64,000 nt of DNA from an uncultured Psychrobacillus sp. (GCA_934234185.1 CAKQHO010000006.1:1-64000), one strand, 5' to 3'. Positions 1 through 8,301 are shown, counted from the first letter of the stretch. Made by a program: numbers and translations. The notes: generated by a model not told the origin, from the sequence alone.

Positions 1-1
1 A

Positions 2-352
2 CTAAAGACTTCGAAATATAACATAGATCCACGACGTAATATCAAATGAGCCACTTCGATGATGCTGCCGGAACATGTGCAAATGCTTCGGGAATATGAC
101 ATAGAGGGAAAGCAGGAGGATAAACCAGAACTGAGCGAGTACGATTATGTACTATTATCGGAAGCCCTTGAACTATCCTATACAACAAAGGCAGACACTA
201 AGATAAAACGTTGGATGAATGGTGAATTTATTTATAATCGAGGAACTATCATTCATGTAGATTTGAGTAAAAGAATGATACAACTGGAGGATCCATTCAC
301 GACACATGCTATTAAGCTAGATGATATTGTCGATGTGACTATTATGGATTAA
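2..352 (+). pseudogene. YolD-like family protein, N-terminus interrupted by TGA
   Basis: The open stretch from the ATG at 59 encodes 97 residues with the YolD-like signature MMLPEHVQMLREYD and a conserved basic/aromatic core (KRWMNGEFIYNRGTI). YolD proteins are small and usually sit next to Y-family DNA polymerase genes; no such neighbour is visible because the window begins here. Reading the same frame upstream gives ...DPRRNIK, then TGA at 47-49, then ATSMMLPEH. Family members normally have Trp after NIK, so TGG appears to have become TGA. The ATG at 59 has no Shine-Dalgarno site. I infer a nonsense-mutated gene; a shortened protein from 59 remains possible. Confidence 0.6.
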
Positions 353-472
353 ATTTTAGGAGTAATTTTAATATCACTCTACCTTGAGGTAAAATTGAGT
401 TAATACAAAAAATGTAAATAATTAAAACTTTTGTTTAACTTAAACGTAAAATTATATAAAGGAGGAGAAAAG

Positions 473-961
473 ATGAAAAAATTACTTTTATTTTTTGTTA
501 TCAGTATTATGTTAGTTGGTTGTTCAAATAACAAGCAAACCACAGATGCCTCGCCTCTTGAAGAACAAATTAAAAATGCATTAGAAGAAAATAATATGTC
601 GCCTAATACAGTGGTTTACTATGATATTAAAGATGATTTTATTTATACAGTGGTGTTGGAGCAAGACGGTTTACAGATTGCCGTTTTAAAGAATAATAAT
701 GGAAATATCGAATGGCTTGGTGGAGGAAATGGAACGAACGTCATTAGTGAAGGAGGATCAGATTACTTCACTTTAATAACGCCAAATAATCAAGTACCAG
801 AAATTGAAGAAGTAAATGAAGTAAGAGTATTTGGGAAACCAGCCAAACTGCAATACTATTTTGAGCGGGTTACAGACGACTTAAACCGCGAAGTAAAATA
901 CTGGATCTCCATCAGTAAAAAAGAACCCGCTCATTCGGACTTTGAATTTATAGTTAAGTAA
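473..961 (+). CDS. small secreted lipoprotein, unknown function
   Basis: A 162-residue protein beginning MKKLLLFFVISIMLVGCSNN: a short lysine-rich N-region, a hydrophobic core and a lipobox ending in Cys near residue 17, so it should be lipidated and held on the outer face of the membrane. The start at 473 is preceded by a strong AAAGGAGGAG site; the longer frame from 431 lacks one. The mature part is polar with no motif I recognise. It is a single transcription unit closed by a perfect 15-bp hairpin just downstream. Function is unknown; confidence in the gene and its export is high. Confidence 0.8.
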   Translation: MKKLLLFFVISIMLVGCSNNKQTTDASPLEEQIKNALEENNMSPNTVVYYDIKDDFIYTVVLEQDGLQIAVLKNNNGNIEWLGGGNGTNVISEGGSDYFTLITPNNQVPEIEEVNEVRVFGKPAKLQYYFERVTDDLNREVKYWISISKKEPAHSDFEFIVK

Positions 962-981
962 ATTTCTTTCTTTTAATGAAA

Positions 982-1023
982 AATTTCTCGCAACTTAAAT
1001 ATTCACAGAAGTTGCGAGAAATT
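982..1023. terminator. perfect 15-bp hairpin, probably bidirectional terminator
   Basis: Arms 982-996 and 1009-1023 (AATTTCTCGCAACTT and its exact complement) enclose a 12-nt loop. It lies between the convergent lipoprotein gene and the Cys-rich minus-strand gene. The following U-run is weak on both strands. Confidence 0.6.
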
Positions 1024-1067
1024 ATTTAAATATTAAGGTGCTGTAAAATCATAACCATCTAAGATTT

Positions 1068-1373
1068 TTAGCTAGTATATCTTATATATGCAGGATTAAC
1101 ATATGCTGTATTGACTCCATTAGTAGTAGCCATTCTAGGGATAGTTGTGCTTCCTATTGCCCCAGTAATATAGTTATAGAGTGGTGTGGTCATTGGTGGT
1201 TGAAAGTGAGGATAGCCCTCACAAATAACATGCTCACCACAATTACATGCGGAATGATAAGCAAATTCGTATCCAGATAGGACCTTTTCGGTCTGATAAT
1301 GTCTTACTGCTGAAACTTTATTCGCTGCTTTCATTTTGTGTACTCCGTACAACGGACAAGGGTTTACAGGCAT
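1068..1373 (-). CDS. small Cys-containing hypothetical protein
   Basis: A 101-residue protein preceded on the minus strand by a good AGGAGA site about 8 nt before the ATG. The N-terminal part is basic and holds CPLYG near residue 6 and a CNCGEHVIC cluster near residues 43-51, which could bind metal. The C-terminal third is Pro/Thr/Tyr-rich. There is no signal peptide or membrane segment. I do not recognise the family. It is monocistronic, convergent with the upstream lipoprotein gene, and about 200 bp from the interrupted sigma-like gene. The ribosome site and the compositional pattern support a real gene. Confidence 0.6.
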   Translation of the reverse strand: MPVNPCPLYGVHKMKAANKVSAVRHYQTEKVLSGYEFAYHSACNCGEHVICEGYPHFQPPMTTPLYNYITGAIGSTTIPRMATTNGVNTAYVNPAYIRYTS

Positions 1374-1575
1374 ATTATCTTCTCCTAACTAAAAGTTTTT
1401 TTGAAGTAGAAACTCATAATTAACCTCCCTTCGCTTTATTTACTTCATGTTATATAAAGGAGGAAAATTTGTTTTTTTTCAACCTTTTTGTAATAAAAAG
1501 TAAAAAGATGCAGAAAAAAGTATATTTTTTTTACAATTCAAAAGAACATATATTCTGTTTTAAGGAGGATTATTC

Positions 1576-1801
1576 TTGGATGACCTAAATTTGCAGGATA
1601 TCAAAAACCCTATTTTAAAATCTTTTCTCAGTATTAGTCACAACAAAAGTAATCTCCAGTCTTATTTAAACGAACCAAGCCTTGAATTAAAGAAAAAAAT
1701 AGAAACAGATTTCAAAGATTATTATATTAGAATTCGCTTAATAACCTATCTATCTAAAACATTACATTATGCAGCTCAACATTATGACAAAAGGCAACGA
1801 T
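1576..1801 (+). pseudogene. sigma-70-like factor N-terminal fragment, cut by IS21-type element
   Basis: A TTG start at 1576 follows an AAGGAGGAT site and opens a frame resembling the N-terminal region of small Bacillales sigma-70-family factors (NPILKSFLS..., then FKDYYIRIRLITYLS... HYDKRQRL). Homology ends after KRQRL at about 1801, exactly where an insertion-sequence end begins. The remaining codons to the stop at 1854 are IS sequence. Regions 2 and 4 of a sigma factor, needed for promoter recognition, are missing and are not found beyond the IS. I infer inactivation by insertion followed by a deletion. The family assignment rests on recall of related proteins and is moderate. Confidence 0.5.
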
Positions 1802-1868
1802 TGTGGGAATCGACTTTGATACACTGTAACCGTCAAGTAGTTTTTTACACTTAATGCTAATTTGCCTT

Positions 1869-2627
1869 TTACATTTTCGCTTCAAAAAGTTGCTGGCGGT
1901 TTTTCATTCGATAGCTATCTCCATCCAGATGCACAACTTCCACCCGATGCAGTAAACGATCTAAAATAGCGGTTGTTATGCCGTGGTCTCCCATCAACTC
2001 ACTCCATTGCTCTGGATTTTTATTCGAAGTTAAAATAATCGAGCTTTTTTCATATAAATGGTTGATGAGCCAAAAGAATAGATTGGCTTCACGTTGGTCC
2101 ATTGCCATATACATTAAATCATCAATGATAACCAAATCGGAGTTTTGGACTCTCTTCATTTGTACTTGAGATTTATGAGTATATTCCTGTGTTTTAAGGA
2201 GATGAAGTAGCTCTCCCATCGTCACAAATGATACATGGAACCCCTTATAAATGGCCTCTAATCCAAGCCCGACAGCCAAAAATGTTTTGCCCACCCCAGG
2301 TGGGCCCAAGAGGATCAAGTTATAATGTTGCTCAAGCCACTGTAGTTCTTCTAATTGTGTTAACTGCCTTTTCATCAATGACTGCTGTGCCTCTAGGTCA
2401 AATTCTGAAAGTGTTTTCAGGTAAGGGAAACGTGCATACTTCAACCTTTTCTCTATACTTTTTGCTTCTCGCTTTTTCAGTTCAAATGCCGTTAATTGCT
2501 CTAAGAACTCTTGATATGTCCAACTGGACTGCTCAGCTTGTCGGAGGAGCTTCGGTAGTTCCTCCGCTGTTTCGGCCAATCGTAACTGACGGAATTCTTG
2601 CTGTAATTCAGTGATTGTTCTATTCAT
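1869..2627 (-). CDS. istB: IS21-family transposition helper ATPase IstB
   Basis: A 252-residue AAA+ ATPase that assists the IstA transposase in target choice and strand transfer. The N-terminal third is helical and charged; the ATPase domain carries a Walker A motif GPPGVGKTF near residue 109 and a Walker B-like VIIDDL near residue 166, followed by sensor-type LTSNKNPEQW. The length is normal for the family. The ATG overlaps the end of the istA remnant by 4 bp, giving translational coupling. The gene looks intact, but its partner is destroyed, so it probably has no transposition role now. Confidence 0.92.
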   Translation of the reverse strand: MNRTITELQQEFRQLRLAETAEELPKLLRQAEQSSWTYQEFLEQLTAFELKKREAKSIEKRLKYARFPYLKTLSEFDLEAQQSLMKRQLTQLEELQWLEQHYNLILLGPPGVGKTFLAVGLGLEAIYKGFHVSFVTMGELLHLLKTQEYTHKSQVQMKRVQNSDLVIIDDLMYMAMDQREANLFFWLINHLYEKSSIILTSNKNPEQWSELMGDHGITTAILDRLLHRVEVVHLDGDSYRMKNRQQLFEAKM

Positions 2628-2914
2628 TTGATAGGTCCTCCTAAAATTGTTGTGTAAGTGTCCATTGATCGCATGGAAACGGGTATCTTAGGTATTGTCT
2701 TAGGGGGACCGCTAGGAATCTCTCCTGATGAATCTAAATCCTCTTTTACTAAATATTCAACGATATCCCGAAAATCATTTGCACTATAGAGCTGCTCTCT
2801 TATAGATTTGGTTAGGGCAGCCTCTAAATAGGCAGGATTGTTTTCTGCCACCTTTAGTAAAATCAATAGTTGGTCTCGACGATAGCGAGGATAACGTTTC
2901 ATGATTTCTTCTAA
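2624..2914 (-). pseudogene. istA: istA transposase, C-terminal remnant
   Basis: About 92-95 codons match the C-terminal tail of IS21-family IstA (LEEIMKRYPRYRRDQL, ANDFRDIVEYL, then a tail ending YTTILGGPIK). In-frame similarity continues a few codons beyond the first ATG to a TAG at about 2917-2919. The DDE catalytic core and HTH region, normally about 300 or more residues, are absent. It is a 5'-deleted pseudogene, not a short functional protein. Confidence 0.75.
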
Positions 2915-2943
2915 CTATTCGTTCATATAATAGACAAAAATTA

Positions 2944-2972
2944 TTGACAAAATTGTGAACGAGTTTAATAAT
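2944..2972 (+). promoter_or_regulatory. sigma-A promoter for the small membrane protein gene
   Basis: A perfect -35 TTGACA (2944-2949), a 17-bp spacer and -10 AATAAT (2967-2972), about 24 bp before the ATG at 2996. A short inverted repeat, CGTTCA at 2920-2925 and TGAACG at 2956-2961, flanks the -35 and could be an operator. Confidence 0.7.
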
Positions 2973-2995
2973 AGATGGTAAGAGGGGTGTTTTAA

Positions 2996-3229
2996 ATGGA
3001 GTCTTATGTAAAAATGCTACATGCCACTAAGGTTGTAGGGGCAGCCTTATTAATCATCGGAATGACAGTCTTTTTCTACGGATTGTTGACTAGTGGTCAA
3101 GGGACAGTTATGGGAATTGGCATTGGAATAGTAATGGGTGCAACCTTTACATTTATCATAGGGATGATTTTAGTAGCTTCAGAGGAAATGGTCGCAAACG
3201 GCAAGAAGTACAGAAATGAAAGCATCTGA
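2996..3229 (+). CDS. small two-span membrane protein
   Basis: A 77-residue protein with two predicted membrane helices (about residues 13-31 and 37-61) separated by a short loop, and a charged C-terminal tail ending KKYRNESI. The loop and second helix are rich in Gly-Ile (GIGIGIVMG). It has its own near-consensus promoter, a GAGGGG ribosome site and a perfect terminator, so it is a self-contained expressed unit. I do not recognise the family and no function can be assigned. Confidence 0.7.
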   Translation: MESYVKMLHATKVVGAALLIIGMTVFFYGLLTSGQGTVMGIGIGIVMGATFTFIIGMILVASEEMVANGKKYRNESI

Positions 3230-3240
3230 TCGATTTAAAT

Positions 3241-3280
3241 AAAAGGTATTTAGAGAGTCGTCTCTAAATACCTTTTTAAT
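3241..3280. terminator. perfect 16-bp stem terminator
   Basis: Arms 3241-3256 and 3261-3276 (AAAAGGTATTTAGAGA and its complement) with a GTCG tetraloop. The A/T-rich ends give a U-run on either strand. It terminates the small membrane protein gene. Confidence 0.8.
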
Positions 3281-3766
3281 ATAAATAGAACCTTCTTCTT
3301 AGGAACTCAAATTAGAATCCATGGGAAAAAAATGTGGCAGACATCCTTACAGGCAAGTTAACTTCTAATATCTTTTAGCTTTGTTAAAGATATTGGTTGA
3401 TTTTGACTAACTAATCTTTTTTATAGTGACTGTAAACATTATAAAAGGGACATTCAAATGACAATTAAGGTTAAGGATTATGAAATGGATATTTGGTACA
3501 GTTTTCGGCTTTGTTTATGTCGGGATGAGTGAGACAGATAAGACATCACAACCCCGCGCGTAAGCGATGGGTGATGGCTTATCGCTCACCCCGTGGAAAG
3601 CGTCCGGCTGGTGCGGAATCAATTCTACTTTCTGATTGATAGATTTCTTTGCATCCTAAATCAACCCTACTCTTTAACATAGCTTTTCTTTTTTAAAGGG
3701 CGATTAGAGAGGAACTATTTCTAATGTAAAAAAAGAGCACCTCACTAGGCGCTCTTTTTCTTTATG
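3281..3766. other. gene-free interval with a palindromic intergenic element
   Basis: No convincing gene. A 27-codon frame at 3480-3563 (MKWIFGTVFGF...) lacks a good ribosome site. The notable content is an imperfect palindrome, left arm 3529-3549 and right arm 3571-3589, with the GC-rich AACCCCGCGCG segment between them. It is followed by CCGTGGAAAGCGTCCGGCTG, a sequence style I associate with dispersed Bacillaceae intergenic elements (recollection, not checked). The qox terminator occupies the last 40 bp. Confidence 0.5.
3727..3760 (-). terminator. terminator of the qoxABCD operon
   Basis: Arms 3730-3738 and 3751-3759 (AAAAAGAGC / GCTCTTTTT). On the minus strand the hairpin is followed by a U-run encoded by the A-tract at 3728-3734, just after the qoxD stop. 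Confidence 0.8.
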
Positions 3767-4048
3767 TTACATATCCCACACCATAACCAGTAAAGTACCG
3801 AAAATAGTTAATAGGGCAATCAATAATGCGTAATAAACATTGGCATAAATGGATTTTTTGTCACTTGATTCACCAGCATGCATGAATACGACAAGCTGTA
3901 AACCTGCCTGTACGAATGCAGTTAGCAGTAATATTGTCATTCCAACTGCAAATGACATATCCATAAAGTAAACTAGCAATGCAACTGCTGTTAATACTAA
4001 TGAAAACACAAAGCCCATTACTTGTTTAAGAGGGAATAATTCTTTCAT
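3767..4048 (-). CDS. qoxD: cytochrome aa3 quinol oxidase subunit IV (QoxD)
   Basis: A 93-residue integral membrane protein with three hydrophobic spans (about residues 10-30, 35-58 and 70-92), the usual size and topology of subunit IV of heme-copper oxidases. The family signature is seen in the FVQAGLQLVVFMHA segment, which is like the conserved QxxVxxxxFMH stretch. Subunit IV is not catalytic; it helps assemble or stabilise the CuB site of QoxB. It is the last gene of qoxABCD, 1 bp after qoxC, followed by a strong terminator. Confidence 0.93.
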   Translation of the reverse strand: MKELFPLKQVMGFVFSLVLTAVALLVYFMDMSFAVGMTILLLTAFVQAGLQLVVFMHAGESSDKKSIYANVYYALLIALLTIFGTLLVMVWDM

Positions 4049-4049
4049 A

Positions 4050-4646
4050 TTACATCATTCCTTTCAAGTAGATGAAGCTGAAGATGAAGATCCAAATAAC
4101 GTCTAGGAAATGCCAATATAGAGAGAAAATAAATGACTTATTGGCGGTTTCAGGAGTTAACCCACGTTTCTTCACTTGTAGAAGAATGAATGTGCCCCAG
4201 AACAAACCGAACGTTACATGCAATCCATGTGTCCCCAGTGTCGTCAATAGTGCTGCTGTGAAAGCACTTGTTTGAATTCCTGCTCCAATATGCACGTAGT
4301 GTATAAACTCATAAATTTCAAAGCCTAGGAATCCTGCTCCTAGAAGAAGTGTTACTAGAAAGAATGCCATCGTCGCTTTTTTGTTGTTCATGCGCATTGC
4401 ATGGATGGCAAGCCCAATTGTAAAACTACTAGTTAATAGTAATAGTGTTTCGATTAAAACTGGTGTTAGCTCGAAAATATCTCCACCTGCAGGACCGCTG
4501 CCGATGCGGTTCTCCAGGGTAAAGTAGGTAGCAAAAAGGGTAGCGAATAGCATAACCTCTGCCCCTATGAAAATCCAAAAGCCTAATATTTTTAAGCTAT
4601 TTTCTTCTGTGCTGTATTCAAGTGGAAGTGACTTATCTACCTTCAT
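4050..4646 (-). CDS. qoxC: cytochrome aa3 quinol oxidase subunit III (QoxC)
   Basis: A 198-residue subunit III of the heme-copper oxidase complex with five membrane helices, as is usual for the bacterial quinol-oxidase branch. Family features include LGFWIFIGAEVMLFATLFATY near the N-terminus, GTHGLHVTFGLFWG (about residues 138-151) and YWHFLDVIWIFIFSFIYL at the C-terminus. It binds structural lipid and protects the proton-pumping core from turnover damage. The start overlaps the end of qoxB by 4 bp, indicating translational coupling. Confidence 0.94.
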   Translation of the reverse strand: MKVDKSLPLEYSTEENSLKILGFWIFIGAEVMLFATLFATYFTLENRIGSGPAGGDIFELTPVLIETLLLLTSSFTIGLAIHAMRMNNKKATMAFFLVTLLLGAGFLGFEIYEFIHYVHIGAGIQTSAFTAALLTTLGTHGLHVTFGLFWGTFILLQVKKRGLTPETANKSFIFSLYWHFLDVIWIFIFSFIYLKGMM

Positions 4647-6592
4647 TTTTTAGCACCTCGCAATTTTCTTTCAGTTTCTTCGATTTCCTCTACTGAAATA
4701 TATCTTCCGTGGTCCTTCTCGAAGGAGCGATATGCCATACAAGCTAAGATTCCGATTAAAGAAACAATCGCAACCGGCCAAATACTAAACACCATCGCAA
4801 ACCCAAAGACGAAGAAGATACAGCTCATGATAAACGGTAAACCACTGTTATTAGGCATATGAATTTTTTCCACCTTATTCGGGAATAATTCATGTCCGTT
4901 TTTCTTAGAATCCCAGAATGCTTGTGTAGAAGCAACCTGAGGTGTTGTAGCAAAGTTATATTCAGGCACTGGTGTATGAGTAGCCCATTCCAGTGAGCGT
5001 GCGTCCCAAGGGTCGTTACTGATATCTCTAGAAGCATATCGGATACTATAGTAGATGTTATAAACAAGTACTATAAAGGCAACTGCCATAATTCCTGCTC
5101 CCACGAAGGAAATCATATTCCACATACTGAACCCAGTGGATTCTGAGTAAGTGTACATACGTCTTGCTTGACCATCTAGACCAGTGATATACATTGGAAT
5201 GAAGGCCAAGATGAAACCGATGGTAAGTAACCATGCTGTCCATTTTCCAAGCTTCTCATTTAACATAAATCCGAAAATCTTCGGCCAGTAGTAAGTCATA
5301 CCTGCGAGCATCGCATAAACAACACCCGGGATGATTACGTTATGGAAATGGGCAACTAAGAACATCGTATTATGATATTGATAATCGGCTGCAGACATTG
5401 CTAGCATTACCCCGGTAACTCCCCCTAATGTGAAGAGAGGGATGAACATAACGGAATAAAGCATTGGCGTCGTAAATTCGATCTTCCCTTTCCAAAGGGT
5501 AAACAGCCAGTTAAATATTTTCACACCTGTTGGAATGGCAATCGCCATCGTGGTGATAGAGAAAATACTATTTGATAATGGACCTTGCCCCATTGTAAAG
5601 AAGTGATGCGCCCATACCACGAAGGATAGAACGGAAATAATCACCATCGAGAAGACCATTGATTTATAGCCATATAGATTACGTCTTGCAAAGGTAGGGA
5701 TAATCTCACTGAATAAACCGAATGCAGGGAGAATTAAAATATATACCTCTGGATGTCCCCAAACCCAGAATAGGTTTGCCCATAGCATATCCATACCACC
5801 ATTATCGGTAGTAAAGAAGTTGGTGCCGAATAATCTGTCCATTGTTCCCATTGCAAGCAGCACTGTTAATACTGGGAAAGCAAAGACGATAATGATATTG
5901 GCAATAAACGCTGACCAAGTGAACATTGGCATTTTCATCAATGTCATACCTGGTGCTCTCATTTTTAGAATAGTAACGATAAAGTTAATACCTGTCATTA
6001 ATGTACCAAGACCGGCAATTTGAATCGCAATCATGTAATAGTTTGTTCCCACAGAAGCACTGAATTCATTACCTGCTAGAGGGAAATAAGATGTCCATCC
6101 TGCATCTGGCGATCCTCCGACGATGAACGAAATATTGAATAACCCCATCCCCATGAAGAACAGCCAAAAGCTAAGTGCGTTCAATCGTGGGAATGCTACA
6201 TCGCGTGCTCCAATTTGTAGAGGAACAAGGAAGTTAAAGAAAAAGATGATAAATGGCATAGCCATAAACAAGATCATTACTACTCCGTGAGTGGAGAAGA
6301 CCTCGTTATAATGCTGTGAATCTAAAAAGGTGTTCTCAGGCATCGATAGCTGATAACGCATCATGATGGCATCTACTCCACCACGGAATAGCATCAGTAA
6401 TGCGGTAAGCAGATACATAATACCGATACGCTTATGGTCTACAGTAGTAATCCATTCGCGCCATAGATATCCCCATTTTTTAAAGTAGGTGATACCTACT
6501 ACAATCGCTAGCATCGTAAGGCCGATTCCGACCATGGATGCGTATATCAAAAAGCTTGGATGTGGTACGGCAAAACGCTCGAAGAAATCCAT
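4643..6592 (-). CDS. qoxB: cytochrome aa3 quinol oxidase subunit I (QoxB)
   Basis: A 649-residue catalytic subunit that reduces oxygen to water with electrons from menaquinol and pumps protons. Visible hallmarks are the TTVDHKRIGIMY entry helix, STHGVVMIL (heme a ligand region), WVWGHPEVYILILP (CuB His with the cross-linked Tyr), HHFFTMG (CuB His pair) and VAHFHNVI (heme ligands). Length and about 14 helices match the B. subtilis protein. It lies 60 bp downstream of qoxA with its own GAAAGGAGT ribosome site. The identification is firm; the quinol rather than cytochrome c donor is inferred from QoxA. Confidence 0.97.
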   Translation of the reverse strand: MDFFERFAVPHPSFLIYASMVGIGLTMLAIVVGITYFKKWGYLWREWITTVDHKRIGIMYLLTALLMLFRGGVDAIMMRYQLSMPENTFLDSQHYNEVFSTHGVVMILFMAMPFIIFFFNFLVPLQIGARDVAFPRLNALSFWLFFMGMGLFNISFIVGGSPDAGWTSYFPLAGNEFSASVGTNYYMIAIQIAGLGTLMTGINFIVTILKMRAPGMTLMKMPMFTWSAFIANIIIVFAFPVLTVLLAMGTMDRLFGTNFFTTDNGGMDMLWANLFWVWGHPEVYILILPAFGLFSEIIPTFARRNLYGYKSMVFSMVIISVLSFVVWAHHFFTMGQGPLSNSIFSITTMAIAIPTGVKIFNWLFTLWKGKIEFTTPMLYSVMFIPLFTLGGVTGVMLAMSAADYQYHNTMFLVAHFHNVIIPGVVYAMLAGMTYYWPKIFGFMLNEKLGKWTAWLLTIGFILAFIPMYITGLDGQARRMYTYSESTGFSMWNMISFVGAGIMAVAFIVLVYNIYYSIRYASRDISNDPWDARSLEWATHTPVPEYNFATTPQVASTQAFWDSKKNGHELFPNKVEKIHMPNNSGLPFIMSCIFFVFGFAMVFSIWPVAIVSLIGILACMAYRSFEKDHGRYISVEEIEETERKLRGAKK

Positions 6593-6651
6593 TCTTTTGT
6601 ACTCCTTTCAGGATCTATAGCTTGTACTATAGCAATCTAGTAATCTTTCTT

Positions 6652-7590
6652 TTAATGATGCGAGTGATCGTCTGCACTAGAATCTTCGTGACTCTCGTGC
6701 TCTGTCTCATCATGTGAATCTACTTCATGACCCTCATGCTCTGTGTCGTTTGCATCATGGTCATGATTTGGAGCAGGTGAGAATTCTAAGTGAGTTCCTA
6801 CATAAGTAGAGCGTCCCAGATGACCTGGCTCCAGTAATTCTTCAAACTTTTCTTCTGTTAGATCAGGGGCAGTTTCATGAACTTCCTCGACCCATTCGTC
6901 AAAATCCTTTTGAGACATCGACGTTACATCAAATACATTCTCTGCAAATCCAGACCCGCTGAAGTTTGCATTTCTTCCCATAAATTCTCCTTCAACATCA
7001 GCAGCCAAGTGCAGGGTGGTGACCATGTCAGCCATCGCATACTTTTGTCCGCCTAGCTGTGGAATCCAAAAGCTCGTAATTGGTCCGTGGGAATAAAGCT
7101 TAAATTCAATTGCTCGGTTAGCAGGGATATATAAGTAGTTAACCGTCTCAATGTTTTGCTCTGGGTAACTAAAATGCCATTTCCAGTTAGAGGAGGACGC
7201 ATAGACGATTAACGGCTCTTGGTCTTCATAGCCTTGTGGCGTAGATTCTACTATATAGTTACTTCTTACTGAAACAATAGAAAGGGCAATAACTATTATG
7301 ATAGGAATCCCAATACAAATTGCTTCTACAATCGCATTACCTTCTATATGAGGGGGTTCGTAATCCTCACTTTGTTTAGAAGCTCGGTATTTTATTAATA
7401 CGAATGCGAGAATCCCTAAAACAACTAGGACAATTCCGCCCATTAGCCAGATAGAGAACATGATGTCATCTGCCTGTTGTGAAGCCTGTGGACCTTTCGG
7501 ATCTAAAACAAGCAACGGCTCACAACCTGTTAACACTGTGACAATAGTAAAAACCATCGTCAAAAGAGACCACTTTAATTTTCTTTTCAT
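6652..7590 (-). CDS. qoxA: cytochrome aa3 quinol oxidase subunit II (QoxA), His-rich tail
   Basis: A 312-residue lipoprotein subunit II: signal peptide with lipobox LTGC near residue 23, two membrane helices (about 45-65 and 85-107), then an extracytoplasmic cupredoxin domain (NWKWHFSYPEQN, PITSFWIPQLGGQKYAM). The cysteines and His of a CuA centre are absent, which marks a quinol rather than cytochrome c oxidase. The last 40 or so residues form an unusual His/Asp/Glu tail with 10 His in 37 residues ending DDHSHH, possibly a copper- or zinc-binding extension. First gene of the operon. Confidence 0.96.
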   Translation of the reverse strand: MKRKLKWSLLTMVFTIVTVLTGCEPLLVLDPKGPQASQQADDIMFSIWLMGGIVLVVLGILAFVLIKYRASKQSEDYEPPHIEGNAIVEAICIGIPIIIVIALSIVSVRSNYIVESTPQGYEDQEPLIVYASSSNWKWHFSYPEQNIETVNYLYIPANRAIEFKLYSHGPITSFWIPQLGGQKYAMADMVTTLHLAADVEGEFMGRNANFSGSGFAENVFDVTSMSQKDFDEWVEEVHETAPDLTEEKFEELLEPGHLGRSTYVGTHLEFSPAPNHDHDANDTEHEGHEVDSHDETEHESHEDSSADDHSHH

Positions 7591-8069
7591 CTTTGTACCC
7601 CTTTCTACTTCGTTTATAAAAAGTAGTAGATAGTAATTATTATCGAGGATTATCTCTCGTGCCTTTATCTTATTCCCATCTGTAACAAAAAACTAATGTT
7701 AAAACTGGACTTCACAATTTGTTCAGGAAGATTTGAACGTTCTGTAACACAATCATTAGTTGTTCAAAAAAAAGACGAAAGTAATGAAAATTATGGTTTT
7801 TTTAATACCAAATGTTAGCATATTTAAAAGATAGCTACTATTTACAAGTTTTTATGGGAGTACTTGTTCCTATTCTTCAAGCCACTTTTGCTAGGTATAA
7901 ATACTGGTAGATGTGCTAAGTGAAATCCTCTTGGTGTAAAACCTGTCACAGAAGTTAACCGATGAAAATAGACATTCCTATGCTATAATGAAAATCTAAA
8001 AGCAGCTGATTCCGATTAGAAGGAACTATGTGCTATAAATCTATTCAAACAATAGTCGGAGGTGGCAAG
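7591..8069. other. qox upstream region, no gene seen
   Basis: An AT-rich 480-bp interval between the divergent qoxA and zinc-ribbon genes. It must hold the qoxA promoter, but I could not pick one with confidence. Two similar blocks on the plus strand, TCTGTAACAAAAAACTAATG (from 7679) and TCTGTAACACAATCATTAGT (from 7741), lie 62 bp apart upstream of qoxA and could be regulator sites. Confidence 0.4.
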
Positions 8070-8279
8070 ATGAATAAAAGATGGACGATTGAAGAAATTC
8101 GTGAATATGTGAGGAAGAATTCAACAAGTGAATTACTTTCTAGTGAATATAAAGGTTTCTCTCAAAAATTACAGTTTAAATGCTCTTGTGGAAATGTCTT
8201 TGAAAAAACGTTTACTAAATTTAAAGGGAACAATCAGAAACAATGTACTGAATGTGCACCGATCAAGCCCTCTCGTTAA
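8070..8279 (+). CDS. small zinc-ribbon protein
   Basis: A 69-residue protein with a short helical N-terminus (WTIEEIREYVRKN) followed by a compact Cys4 zinc-ribbon: KCSCGNVFEKTF then NNQKQCTEC. This layout resembles the treble-clef or zinc-ribbon modules associated with homing-endonuclease and phage proteins, where they bind DNA. The ATG at 8070 has a GGAGGTGG site 6-8 nt upstream; an ATG at 8028 lacks one. It stands alone before a heavily structured intergenic region. The metal-binding motif is seen directly; a nucleic-acid role is inference. Confidence 0.6.
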   Translation: MNKRWTIEEIREYVRKNSTSELLSSEYKGFSQKLQFKCSCGNVFEKTFTKFKGNNQKQCTECAPIKPSR

Positions 8280-8301
8280 ACACAAAAGAGTGAGGAGAGC
8301 T

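Larger units (their letters stand above)
1802..2914 (-). mobile_element. truncated IS21-family element (istB intact, istA 3' remnant)
   Basis: One end is recognisable at 1802 (TGTGGGAATCGACTTTGATA), starting TGT as IS21-family ends do and directly abutting the interrupted sigma-like frame. Inside are a complete istB and only the last 90 or so codons of istA, in the usual istA-istB order with a 4-bp overlap. The istA similarity stops at about 2914, and no matching inverted end or target duplication is seen beyond it. The element should not transpose on its own. Confidence 0.75.

Noticed and set aside
3480..3563. 27-codon frame MKWIFGTVFGF...
   Set aside because: No good ribosome site and it runs into the palindromic repeat; composition alone is not enough.
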